Below are positions 1-7,781 of a DNA stretch of 21,830 bases, piece after piece; positions within the stretch are counted from its first letter, which is position 1; each line of letters starts with the position of its first letter. The notes below the pieces were generated by a model. That model saw only the letters and a program-made list of their open reading frames with translations, had not been told where the DNA came from and made no database searches. This DNA comes from UMGS1781 sp045628105 (lineage in GTDB: Bacteria > Bacillota > Clostridia > TANB77 > CAG-508), in the NCBI GenBank assembly GCA_045628105.1, contig JAZQOX010000044.1, positions 1 through 21,830 on the forward strand, written 5' to 3'. A program made the translations under genes and the position numbers.

Positions 1-1029
1 TTTTAATTTGTTTGGTATGTTAAATGGATATAAAGCACCTATATTGTTAACTATAGCTTTATATGGTAAATATTTACTTTCAATATTATTTGTTGTGCCA
101 TTTAATCGTTCTAATATATGATCTTTTACGAAATCCATAGCATTAATTTTTAAAACTATTGCTGCTAAAATCCATTTACATACCCACATTGCGGCATATC
201 CTATTAGCCATAATGCAGAAGCAACAAAAATAGTTTTTATTGCTTCTTTAAAAGATTTTAATCTGTGTTCCTTATATCTAATAACCAATACAATAATCAA
301 AGGAACTCCTAATGTTATTATTTCTGTTGTTAAAAAATCAAAGAAAATAGTTACTATTCCTGTTATAAAAAACAATATATTCATTTTTTTATTGTCTTTT
401 TCTATAAAAATAGCAATTATGCTTGTAATTAGCATTATATCAAAGGTTATAGAATATTCCATAGATAATGGAATATATTTTACAGCACACATTACTAGTC
501 CAACAATAAAGCTTCCTAAAACCGCAAAACATTTTTTCTTTATAAGCAAAACCAGTAAAACGTTTAATAATAAATAAAATATAATTTTATTTATTACGTA
601 TATTTCACTCAGATTAAAGAATACTAGCAAAGGCCTTAAAATACTAATTTGACCATGCCAATATCTTAAATATTCTGCATTTCCTTCATCAGTTCTCTCT
701 ACAAGATACACAAAATTATATCTAATATTTCTTATATTTTCTTCATCTTCTACATAGTATTTAGACTCCATTACAGATTTAAGAGGTTCTGATGTATCTG
801 TACACCAAATTAAATTTAACCACATAGCATCTGCATATGGATATGTATATGTATATTTTCTGTTTCTTATAGTTTCATATATTTCTCGTTGTTTATTGAA
901 TGAACTTGACGATTTACTTATATTTTCCTTTATTGCACTTTTAGGTATTTTAGCTGTAAATACAAGTAATGCAAGTAAAATTCCAAGTGTTATAAAAAAA
1001 ATACATACATATTTTATCAAATTTTTCAC
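1..1029 (-). CDS. Partial polytopic membrane protein, unknown function (3' end beyond window)
   Basis: An uninterrupted 343-codon frame runs from a GTG at 1029 off the left edge. The GTG is chosen because an AGGTG Shine-Dalgarno lies about 7 bases upstream; a second in-frame GTG at 1038 has no good ribosome site and is preceded directly by TAG. The protein opens with a signal-anchor (LIKYVCIFFITLGILLALLV) and a roughly 100-residue external stretch containing the run YADAMWLNLIW. Several hydrophobic segments follow (around VINKIIFYLLLNVLLVLL, GSFIVGLVM, ILFFITGIVTIFF, VPLIIVLVI and LWLIGYAAMWV). It reads like clostridial cell-envelope or glycan-assembly membrane proteins, but I do not recognise the family and assign no function. 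A good promoter sits at 1059-1087, so it is probably transcribed independently of the LRR genes upstream. Confidence 0.75.
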   Translation of the reverse strand, partial: MKNLIKYVCIFFITLGILLALLVFTAKIPKSAIKENISKSSSSFNKQREIYETIRNRKYTYTYPYADAMWLNLIWCTDTSEPLKSVMESKYYVEDEENIRNIRYNFVYLVERTDEGNAEYLRYWHGQISILRPLLVFFNLSEIYVINKIIFYLLLNVLLVLLIKKKCFAVLGSFIVGLVMCAVKYIPLSMEYSITFDIMLITSIIAIFIEKDNKKMNILFFITGIVTIFFDFLTTEIITLGVPLIIVLVIRYKEHRLKSFKEAIKTIFVASALWLIGYAAMWVCKWILAAIVLKINAMDFVKDHILERLNGTTNNIESKYLPYKAIVNNIGALYPFNIPNKLK

Positions 1030-1058
1030 AATTTTCACCTATCTTCTAATTTGCCTAA

Positions 1059-1087
1059 ATTATATTATATTTTTAAATTATTTTCAA
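1059..1087 (-). promoter_or_regulatory. Sigma-A-type promoter for the membrane protein gene
   Basis: On the minus strand, TTGAAA (1087-1082) is followed after 17 bases by TATAAT (1064-1059), about 30 bases ahead of the GTG start at 1029. It lies just past the terminator of the preceding LRR gene. Confidence 0.6.
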
Positions 1088-1096
1088 TAAGAAAAT

Positions 1097-1133
1097 AACA
1101 AAACAAAAACCTAAACTTTTTTACAAGTTTAGG
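1097..1133 (-). terminator. Intrinsic terminator of the LRR gene pair
   Basis: CCTAAACTT / AAGTTTAGG (1110-1118 and 1125-1133) form a 9-bp stem with a 6-base loop. On the minus strand the stem is followed by a T-rich run, TTTTTGTTTTG. It lies 10 bases after the stop at 1143. Confidence 0.8.
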
Positions 1134-1142
1134 CTTAAACAA

Positions 1143-2453
1143 TTATTGTCCTGTTGTTAAATTAGACTTATAACTACCTGTTGCTAAAAAATCATTTAAT
1201 TTAGTAGAAGTGCCTTTTAAAACAAGTAAGCATCCTGGTTCTGTAGCACAATTGTAGAATGCACGGGAAATTTGAGATGGAACTGCATTTATAACTAGTG
1301 TACCGGTCAAATGAGTACATTCCTCAAAAGTACCAATCATGTCTAATACGCTGTTTGGAATTTCTGAGGCAGTTGTTAAATTTATACATCCTCTAAAAGT
1401 GTAGCTCATATCCGTTACTTCTCCTGGAATTGTTGGAGCTGTTGTTAAATTGGTACATCCAGCAAAAGTGAAGCTCATATTCGTTACTTCTCCTGGAATT
1501 GTTGGAGCTACTGTTAAATTCGTACAACTAGCAAAAGTGAAGCTCATATTCGTTACTCTTTCTGGAATTGTTGGAACTGTTGTTAAACTTGTACATCCTC
1601 TAAAAGCTCCTTCCATATCTGTTAAACTATTAGGAAGTGCTTGAATATCAGTTAAATTCTCACATCCATCAAAAGTATAATCCATTATAGTTACGCTATT
1701 TGAAATTTGTGGTGTTGCTGTTAAATTTACACATTCAGCAAAAGTATTGGTCATACTTTCTACATTGCTTGGAATTGCTGATGCTGTTGTTAAACTTGTA
1801 CATCCATAAAAAGTACGCGTCATATCTTCTACATTATTAGGTATTTCTGGGGCTGTTATTAACTCCGTACATTCCTTAAAAGTTTGGTTCATGCTTGTTA
1901 CAGTTTCCGGAATTTTTGGGGCCGTTGTTAGATCAGTCAACCCCTCAAAAGTACGGTACAAACTCGTAACTTCATAAAATTCATCATCATCTGCGTCTTT
2001 TATATACATTGGTATTTCTCCAATAATTTTTCCACCAACTATATCTCCATCATATCCACCATAAGTATCTGAGCCACTTCCAGCAGAAACTTTATAATAC
2101 ATTCCATATCCATTTGTATCATCATCCCAAGTATATCTCCATAAACTTAAGTCTACTTCTTTTCCACTTGTTCCTATTGCTATTGGTCCTGTTGTGTTTT
2201 CGTATTTTGCTAGTATTTTTTCGTAATTTACTTTATCTTTATTATTTATTGAATCTAGCATATCTGTTAATTCATCTACTCTTGTTTGTGTTTTTTCTAC
2301 CTCATTATTTGTATCGCCAACTGCTTTTTTTGCGTTATCAAATAGGTTTGAATCTATTGTTAAGTCTATTGCTACACCTACCAATATTAACATTATTATT
2401 ATTGTTATTATCAATACTATTAATGTTATTCCTTTGTTTTCTTTTACTTTCAT
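1143..2453 (-). CDS. BspA-like leucine-rich-repeat surface protein with pilin-like N-terminus
   Basis: The product is 436 residues. Residues 1-30 form a class III (prepilin-like) signal: MKVKENKG followed by ITLIVLIITIIIMLILVGVA. A short charged helical stretch (31-75) and a linker follow. From about 165 to 410 there are nine to ten tandem repeats of 23 residues with consensus TFxgCTnLTTAPxIPxxVTdM, typical of BspA/LRR_5-type surface proteins. The prepilin peptidase glycine is present (KG|ITL), but the glutamate usual at mature position +5 is replaced by valine, so cleavage and pilus assembly are uncertain. The start is an ATG preceded by GGAGG. It lies 55 bases downstream of a paralogue and probably shares its promoter. 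An adhesin or surface-binding role is inferred from the family, not shown. Confidence 0.85.
   Translation of the reverse strand: MKVKENKGITLIVLIITIIIMLILVGVAIDLTIDSNLFDNAKKAVGDTNNEVEKTQTRVDELTDMLDSINNKDKVNYEKILAKYENTTGPIAIGTSGKEVDLSLWRYTWDDDTNGYGMYYKVSAGSGSDTYGGYDGDIVGGKIIGEIPMYIKDADDDEFYEVTSLYRTFEGLTDLTTAPKIPETVTSMNQTFKECTELITAPEIPNNVEDMTRTFYGCTSLTTASAIPSNVESMTNTFAECVNLTATPQISNSVTIMDYTFDGCENLTDIQALPNSLTDMEGAFRGCTSLTTVPTIPERVTNMSFTFASCTNLTVAPTIPGEVTNMSFTFAGCTNLTTAPTIPGEVTDMSYTFRGCINLTTASEIPNSVLDMIGTFEECTHLTGTLVINAVPSQISRAFYNCATEPGCLLVLKGTSTKLNDFLATGSYKSNLTTGQ
1380..1960 (-). repeat. Tandem 69-bp repeats encoding LRR units
   Basis: The LRR portion consists of 69-bp units (23 codons). The two units around 1412-1549 are nearly identical at DNA level (both contain GTTACTTCTCCTGGAATTGT on the plus strand), whereas outer units are more diverged. 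This suggests recent expansion within the array, and copy number may vary between strains. Confidence 0.7.
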
Positions 2454-2508
2454 TTATTTTTCCTCCTTTTTTTTTTACAATGTTACAATTGTAAACTTTT
2501 TTAAGTTT

Positions 2509-3513
2509 TTAATCAACATGTGTAAATTCATTTGTTAAACAACCTTCAAACATTTCAAATTCTGAAGAATCTGTAACCCACTTTGCACCTACTAATATCG
2601 AGCTTAAATTTTCGCAATAACCAAACATACCCTGCATATTATCTATTTTAGATGTGTCAAAACTCGTTAAATCTAATTCTTCTATAGCATGGCAATCACC
2701 AAACATCCATCCCATATCTGTTACATTTGATGTATTAAAATTTGTTAAATCAAGTTCTTTTAGTGAATAACAATCATAAAACATACTATACATATTTGTT
2801 ACATTTGATGTGTCAAAACTCGTTACATCAAGTTCTTCTATAGCGTTACAATCTTCAAACATACCTGCCATATCTGTTACTTTTGATGTATTAAAGTTTT
2901 TTAAATTTATTTTTTCTAATGCATAACAGTCGTAGAACATGCATGTCATTTCTGTTACTTTTGATGTATTTAAATTATCTAATCCTTCTATTTCTGTCAT
3001 TTCATCCATTTCTATAAACCAGCATGATGTATTTGTTGGATATATTTTATCATGTATTATTACATTCGTTGCTTTACTAACAATGGCATTACCATCATCT
3101 CTAACCTCTATCCAGCCAGGATATTCTCCTGAAATCTCCCACATATCGTAATCCATATGATACACTTTTTTTGATATATCTCCATAATCTTCATCTACTG
3201 TTCTGGATGAGTCTGTATAGTTGGTTGAACTAAGTATTAATGTTCCATCTGTATATAATTTTGCATACACTGTTTTTGCTGCACTTTGATTCTCAGCAAA
3301 CTTTTTTGCATCGTCTACATTTCCCATTAGTTCGTCTACTCTTGCTTGGGTTTGTCCTACTTTTTCATTTGTATCGCCAACTGCTTTTTTGGCGTTATCA
3401 AATAGGTTTGAATCAATTGTTAGGTTTATTGCTACACCTACCAAAATTAACATTATTATTATTGTTATTATCAATACTATTAATGTTATTCCTTTGTTTT
3501 CTTTTACTTTCAT
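2509..3513 (-). CDS. BspA-like (DUF285-type) surface protein with pilin-like N-terminus
   Basis: The product is 334 residues. The first 49 residues match the downstream gene except for one position (Asn30 in place of Asp30), including the KG|ITLIVLI prepilin-like segment. Residues 60-180 are a unique region. From about 182 to 310 come roughly five 26-residue repeats of the form TSxVTdMxxMFxDCxxLeeLDLTsFd, the classic DUF285 'Mycoplasma lipoprotein-associated' BspA-like repeat. The ATG at 3513 has a GGGAGG ribosome site, and a TTGCAA-17-TAAAAT promoter lies just upstream. Family members are cell-surface proteins often implicated in adhesion; that role here is inference. Confidence 0.85.
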   Translation of the reverse strand: MKVKENKGITLIVLIITIIIMLILVGVAINLTIDSNLFDNAKKAVGDTNEKVGQTQARVDELMGNVDDAKKFAENQSAAKTVYAKLYTDGTLILSSTNYTDSSRTVDEDYGDISKKVYHMDYDMWEISGEYPGWIEVRDDGNAIVSKATNVIIHDKIYPTNTSCWFIEMDEMTEIEGLDNLNTSKVTEMTCMFYDCYALEKINLKNFNTSKVTDMAGMFEDCNAIEELDVTSFDTSNVTNMYSMFYDCYSLKELDLTNFNTSNVTDMGWMFGDCHAIEELDLTSFDTSKIDNMQGMFGYCENLSSILVGAKWVTDSSEFEMFEGCLTNEFTHVD

Positions 3514-3547
3514 TATTTTTCCTCCCTTTTCTTTTGTTAGTTACTTT

Positions 3548-3576
3548 ATTTTATACTATATTTATTTTTTTTGCAA
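3548..3576 (-). promoter_or_regulatory. Probable promoter of the LRR gene pair
   Basis: TTGCAA (3576-3571), a 17-base spacer and TAAAAT (3553-3548) on the minus strand, about 35 bases upstream of the ATG at 3513. Confidence 0.5.
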
Positions 3577-3603
3577 TAGTTTTTTGTGTTTATAAAAAAA
3601 GTG

Positions 3604-3632
3604 TGCCAATTAGGGACTGTCCCTAATTGGCA
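3604..3632. repeat. Perfect palindromic repeat (GGGACTGTCCC class)
   Basis: Two 13-base arms, TGCCAATTAGGGA and TCCCTAATTGGCA, flank CTG with no mismatch. On the minus strand it is followed by CACACTTTTTTT, so it could also act as a terminator. A close relative lies at 14895-14927, and single-arm relatives lie at 3668, 9111 and 11069. Confidence 0.8.
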
Positions 3633-3667
3633 TAGGTGGCTTCATTTCCCAAATTTTCATTGTAAAA

Positions 3668-3689
3668 TGGTGCCTGTCCCCAATTTTCA
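3668..3689. repeat. GTGCCTGTCCCC-type REP-like fragment
   Basis: GGTGCCTGTCCCCAATTTT matches the core of the elements at 9111-9138 and 11069-11097. The same core is widespread in Firmicutes genomes as small palindromic elements, often associated with REP-type tyrosine transposases. No transposase gene is in this window. Confidence 0.6.
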
Positions 3690-3721
3690 AAAAAAGGGAT
3701 GGTAAAATTAATTACCATCCC
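3688..3721 (-). terminator. Strong intrinsic terminator of the two-TM hypothetical gene
   Basis: GGGATGGTAA (3696-3705) pairs perfectly with TTACCATCCC (3712-3721) around a 6-base loop. On the minus strand this is followed by seven T residues. It lies 60 bases past the stop of the gene ending at 3782. Confidence 0.85.
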
Positions 3722-3781
3722 CTTGGAAATTACTTAGTCTTTTTTGTTGTAATCCATTTCTTCTATAATTCTTCAAGACCG

Positions 3782-4249
3782 TCAACCAAAATATAAATAA
3801 TCAAAAATATATATTCCCAGACGGCCAAGACCGGCCCCAACAAACAAAATCATTACGCCAACCATTACTATTCCCCAAAATTCATCATCATAGCAGCGAA
3901 CTTCAACGTTTGTAAAGCGTTGATTTTCATCTGCTTTTATTATGATTACCTCATTGGCCGTCAAGTAATAGCTTCTCGTTTCCGTTTTTTCGCTGTTTGT
4001 TAATATCTGAATTTCATATTCTGAACTCATAAGTGCACGTACATAAATTTCTTCCTCATTCCACCAAACTTTAGCACAGCTTTTTGGTTCACTAATGATC
4101 TTGTTATAGCTTATTATTTGAGCGACAATTATTCCTCCTATAACAAGCCCTTCCCATAAAACCAATCCTAATTTCAGCAATATAGATGCTATATCCAATT
4201 CTCTTATGGGTTTACTTGCATCAATGTCTTTCCGTGTTTTTTTCTTCAT
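3782..4249 (-). CDS. Small two-TM protein of unknown function
   Basis: The product is 155 residues and I do not recognise it. It has a basic N-terminus (MKKKTRKDIDASK), a hydrophobic segment at about 27-48 and another at about 125-150, with a roughly 75-residue soluble loop between them rich in charged and beta-type sequence. It is a stand-alone unit with its own promoter (4296-4323), GGAGG ribosome site and strong terminator (3688-3721). Its base and codon use differ from its neighbours: more GC-ending codons (GGG, GCC, CTG, CGT), and the only in-frame CGG codon found in any other gene of the window (Arg6). That pattern suggests acquisition from a less AT-rich source. Confidence 0.7.
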   Translation of the reverse strand: MKKKTRKDIDASKPIRELDIASILLKLGLVLWEGLVIGGIIVAQIISYNKIISEPKSCAKVWWNEEEIYVRALMSSEYEIQILTNSEKTETRSYYLTANEVIIIKADENQRFTNVEVRCYDDEFWGIVMVGVMILFVGAGLGRLGIYIFDYLYFG

Positions 4250-4295
4250 GATTCATTTCCTCCAATAATATTGAGCCAAAGCCCTTGTAACACAT

Positions 4296-4323
4296 ATTAT
4301 ATTATATCATATTATGTAGACAA
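4296..4323 (-). promoter_or_regulatory. Probable promoter of the two-TM hypothetical gene
   Basis: TTGTCT (4323-4318), a 16-base spacer and TATAAT (4301-4296) on the minus strand, about 45 bases ahead of the ATG. An 8-bp hairpin (AAATGCAA / TTGCATTT, 4322-4344) abuts the -35 region and may terminate incoming topA transcripts, although it lacks a clear T run. Confidence 0.5.
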
Positions 4324-4433
4324 ATGCAAGTATTATTTGCATTTCAACAGTTGTAGTATTGTCAAGTTAATGTAGGGCATTTTTTTCTTTTTTATAATTA
4401 ATAATCCCAACATATTTCTGTTGGAGTTCTTTC

Positions 4434-6491
4434 TTATTTTGTTTTCTTTTTTGTTGTTTTTCTGGTTCTGGTTGTTTTTGTAGTGCTTGTTTTTTTCCTT
4501 CTTGTTGGCTTTTTCTTTTCTTCTTCTCCTGGTTTGTTCCATGAGATATAGTCACATGTTGCTGGATTGTTTTCACATATGTAGTAGTTTTTGTTTCTTT
4601 TTGTTTTTCTTACTTGTATTTTGCCACCACATTTTGGACATGGATCGTCTATTGTTACTACTATTGGTTTTGCGTTTTTGCATTCTGGGTATCCTGGACA
4701 TGCAAGGAATTTTCCGTATTTTCCGTATTTTATAACCATCATTCTTCCACATTTATCACATGGAACATCTGATACTTCATATTCTAATTTAACATGTTCT
4801 AGTTCTTCTTCTACCTTTTCTACAACTTTTTTGAATGGTCCATAAAATTCTCTAATTACTTTTTTCCATTCTTCTTTTCCTTCTGCTATTTCATCAAATT
4901 TGCTTTCCATATCTGCTGTAAATTTTATTTCTAATACTTCTGGGAAGTTTTCTACTAATAGTTTGTTTACTACTTTTCCAAGTTCTGTTGGTTGTAGTTG
5001 TTTTTGTGATTTTTCTATGTATCTTCTTGCGAGTATTGTTGTAATTGTTGGAGAATATGTACTTGGTCTACCAATTCCAAGTTCTTCTAATGTTTTTACA
5101 AGGCTTGCTTCTGTGAATCTTGGTGGTGGTTCTGTAAAGCTTTGTTTTGTTTCTATTTCTTCTTTTTTTAGTTCTTGTCCTTCAACTAGTTCTGGTATTT
5201 TTTCAAATTCTTCTTTCTCTTCAATATCTGCTGTTTCTACATATAATGTTATAAATCCTTTGAATTTTAAGCTTTGACCATTTGCTCTAAAGTTATAGTT
5301 ATCTGCTAAAATTTTTACAGCTAATGTATCATAAACTGCTGCTGACATTTGGCTTGCTATAAATCTGTTATATACTAGTTTATATAACTTATATTGATCA
5401 GCTGTTAAACTATCTTTTATTTTTTCTGGATTTAGTTCAACATATGTTGGTCTTATAGCTTCGTGAGCATCTTGTGCTTCTGCTTTTGTTTTATAATATC
5501 TATTTTCATAATAGCTTGCACCATATTCAGATTCTATATATTTTTTTGCTGCTGCACGTGCTTCTTCAGAAATTCTTGTTGAGTCTGTTCTCATGTATGT
5601 TATTAAACCTACTGTTCCTTTTTCAGGAATTTTAACACCCTCATACAGTCCTTGTGCAACAGACATTGTTTTTTTAATTGCAAATCCTAATTTTCTTGAT
5701 GCTTCTTGTTGCATTGTACTTGTTGTAAATGGTGGTGCTGGAGTTCTTTTCTTTTCTCCTTTTTTTACTTCTTCAACTGTGTATTTTGCATTTTCTATGT
5801 CTTTTACAATATTTTTAACTTCGTCTTCTGAATGTATATCAATCTTTTTATTATCTTTTCCATAAAATTTTGCTTGGAAGCTTTTCTTGCTGTTCTTATC
5901 TTGTAATTTTGCATAAATGTTCCAATATTCTTCTGGTTTGAAATTTTCTATTTCTTCTTCTCTTTCTACTATTAATCTAACTGCAACAGATTGAACTCTT
6001 CCTGCAGATAAACCTTTTTGTACTTTTTTCCAAAGCACTGGGCTCATTTTATATCCAACAATTCTGTCTAAAACTCTTCTTGCTTGCTGTGCATCTGTTA
6101 AATCCATATCAATTTTTCTAGGTTCTTTAATTGCTTTTTGAACTGCATCTTTTGTAATTTCGTTAAATGTTACTCTGCATATTTCATTTGGATCTATTCC
6201 TAAAATATTTGCCAAATGCCATGCAATTGCTTCTCCCTCACGGTCAGGGTCAGTTGCAAGATACACTTTTTTTGCATCTTTTGCATCTTTTTTCAAAGAT
6301 TTTATTAAATCTCCCTTTCCTCTAATGTTTATATAATCTGGTTCTAGTGTTTTTTCATCTATACCTAATTTAGATTTTGGTAAATCTCTAATGTGTCCCA
6401 TTGATGCTACAACTTTAGTATTTCCACCTAAAAATTTTTTTATTGTGTTCGCCTTGGCAGGTGATTCCACTATTATTAATTTATCTGTCAT
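4434..6491 (-). CDS. topA: DNA topoisomerase I (type IA)
   Basis: The product is 685 residues, the usual length for Firmicutes TopA. The Toprim domain starts at residue 5 (LIIVESPAKA, Glu9) and carries DPDREGEAIAWH at 81-92 (acidic triad Asp81, Asp83, Glu85). The catalytic tyrosine is Tyr299 in GLITYMRTDSTR, which forms the transient 5'-phosphotyrosine link when relaxing negative supercoils. The C-terminus has two Cys4 zinc ribbons (CDKCG...CPGYPEC and CPKCG...C...C) and a very basic Lys/Arg/Thr tail that likely binds DNA. The ATG has a GAGAGG ribosome site. It follows the U32 gene by 60 bases and is probably co-transcribed with it. A hairpin (CCAACA/TGTTGG, 4407-4424) just past the stop lacks a T run. 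Confidence 0.97.
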   Translation of the reverse strand: MTDKLIIVESPAKANTIKKFLGGNTKVVASMGHIRDLPKSKLGIDEKTLEPDYINIRGKGDLIKSLKKDAKDAKKVYLATDPDREGEAIAWHLANILGIDPNEICRVTFNEITKDAVQKAIKEPRKIDMDLTDAQQARRVLDRIVGYKMSPVLWKKVQKGLSAGRVQSVAVRLIVEREEEIENFKPEEYWNIYAKLQDKNSKKSFQAKFYGKDNKKIDIHSEDEVKNIVKDIENAKYTVEEVKKGEKKRTPAPPFTTSTMQQEASRKLGFAIKKTMSVAQGLYEGVKIPEKGTVGLITYMRTDSTRISEEARAAAKKYIESEYGASYYENRYYKTKAEAQDAHEAIRPTYVELNPEKIKDSLTADQYKLYKLVYNRFIASQMSAAVYDTLAVKILADNYNFRANGQSLKFKGFITLYVETADIEEKEEFEKIPELVEGQELKKEEIETKQSFTEPPPRFTEASLVKTLEELGIGRPSTYSPTITTILARRYIEKSQKQLQPTELGKVVNKLLVENFPEVLEIKFTADMESKFDEIAEGKEEWKKVIREFYGPFKKVVEKVEEELEHVKLEYEVSDVPCDKCGRMMVIKYGKYGKFLACPGYPECKNAKPIVVTIDDPCPKCGGKIQVRKTKRNKNYYICENNPATCDYISWNKPGEEEKKKPTRRKKTSTTKTTRTRKTTKKKTK

Positions 6492-6551
6492 TTTTACCTC
6501 TCTCTTGGAATAGTTTTATTCCATTTTCATTTCAGCTTTTCCTTTTGTTTT

Positions 6552-7781
6552 TTATTTATGTCTACGTAGTATCCATCCATTTTTAGCTTCTACTGGAATA
6601 TGTAGTTTTACAGATTGACCTTCTTTGCCTGGATTTACAAATTCAATTTCTTCATCAGTTTCTGCATCATAAAGTTTTTCAATTTTGAATCCATATGGTT
6701 CTATTTTTCCTGGTATGATTAATTCTAGTTCATCTCCAATTTGTAATCTGTTCTTTATTTCTATTATACTCTTTTCTTTTTCATATTCCTTCACTTTTCC
6801 GCCAAATTCATAATTTGGATTATATTGTTTACCTTCATATTCTTGAAAATCTTTATTATTTTTATCATTAAAATAGAATGTTGTCAACCCTCTTGTTTTT
6901 GTTTTTTCTAATTCTTTTAAATATTTTGTGTAGTCGTAATGTTCTGGATCTGCCATATAATCATCAATTGCGGCTCTATATGTATTAATAATTGTTGCTA
7001 AATAATATTCTGTTTTTAATCTTCCTTCTATTTTTAAACTATCTATATTCATGTTTATAATTTCTGGTAATTCTTTTATTAAACACATATCTTTTGAAGA
7101 TAAGATATATGTTCCGTTTTCGTCTTGTTCAACTGGCATCATGTTTCCAGGATTATTTTTTTCCTCTAAATATATGTTATATGCCCATCTACAACTTTGT
7201 GCACAATCTCCTAAGTTTGCTCCTCTTCCCGCTAAAAAGTCACTTAAATGGCATCTTCCAGAATATGCATAGCAAATAGCTCCATGAATAAACATTTCTA
7301 CTTCTAAATCTTCTGGTCTATTTTTTGTTATTTCGTTTATTTCTTCTTTGCTTAATTCACGTGCAAGTATTATTCTTTTTGCCCCGTTATTATACCAAAA
7401 TTTACCTGTATGATAGCTTACTGTATTTGCTTGTGTACTAATATGTATCGGTAAATTTGGTGCAATTTCTTTTACCATTTCTACAATTCCACCGTCTGAA
7501 ACAATTACTGCGTCAGCTTTTATTCTATCTAGCATTTCTACTTGTGCCTTTACATCGTCATACATATAGTCTCTTGCATATATATTTAATGGCACATGTA
7601 CTTTTTTATTTATACTATGTGCATATTCAATTATTCTTGCTAATTCGTTATCATCTATTTCTACTCTTGATCTTAGTGATAATTTTGATGTTCCGCAATA
7701 AATTGCATCTGCTCCATACTCAAAAGCTACTTTTGCTTTTTCAAAAGATCCTGCTGGAGCTAAAAGTTCTGGTTTTTTCAT
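6552..7781 (-). CDS. U32 family protein, TrhP-like tRNA wobble-uridine hydroxylation
   Basis: The product is 409 residues. It begins with the U32 signature MKKPELLAPAGSFEKAK and has the family motif at 162-180 (EMFIHGAICYAYSGRCHLS). Four cysteines (Cys170, 177, 193, 197) fit the iron-sulfur ligands known in U32 proteins. Although historically called collagenase or peptidase U32, Bacillus YrrN/YrrO and E. coli YegQ (TrhP) act in prephenate-dependent 5-hydroxylation of tRNA U34. That role is favoured here because a TrmR-like methyltransferase, which acts on the hydroxylated base, lies in the same operon. Its ATG overlaps the TGA of the preceding gene (ATGA), implying translational coupling. A C-terminal domain at about 330-409 fits the longer subgroup. 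Confidence 0.88.
   Translation of the reverse strand: MKKPELLAPAGSFEKAKVAFEYGADAIYCGTSKLSLRSRVEIDDNELARIIEYAHSINKKVHVPLNIYARDYMYDDVKAQVEMLDRIKADAVIVSDGGIVEMVKEIAPNLPIHISTQANTVSYHTGKFWYNNGAKRIILARELSKEEINEITKNRPEDLEVEMFIHGAICYAYSGRCHLSDFLAGRGANLGDCAQSCRWAYNIYLEEKNNPGNMMPVEQDENGTYILSSKDMCLIKELPEIINMNIDSLKIEGRLKTEYYLATIINTYRAAIDDYMADPEHYDYTKYLKELEKTKTRGLTTFYFNDKNNKDFQEYEGKQYNPNYEFGGKVKEYEKEKSIIEIKNRLQIGDELELIIPGKIEPYGFKIEKLYDAETDEEIEFVNPGKEGQSVKLHIPVEAKNGWILRRHK

Noticed and set aside
2114..3626. Leu/Phe-rich plus-strand frames opposite the LRR genes.
   Set aside because: Complement of AT-rich minus-strand codons (AAA/GAA read as TTT/TTC); no start context and no conserved feature.
4333..4576. 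Two small Lys-rich frames overlapping the topA 3' end.
   Set aside because: They are out-of-frame readings of the TopA Lys/Arg tail with no ribosome site.
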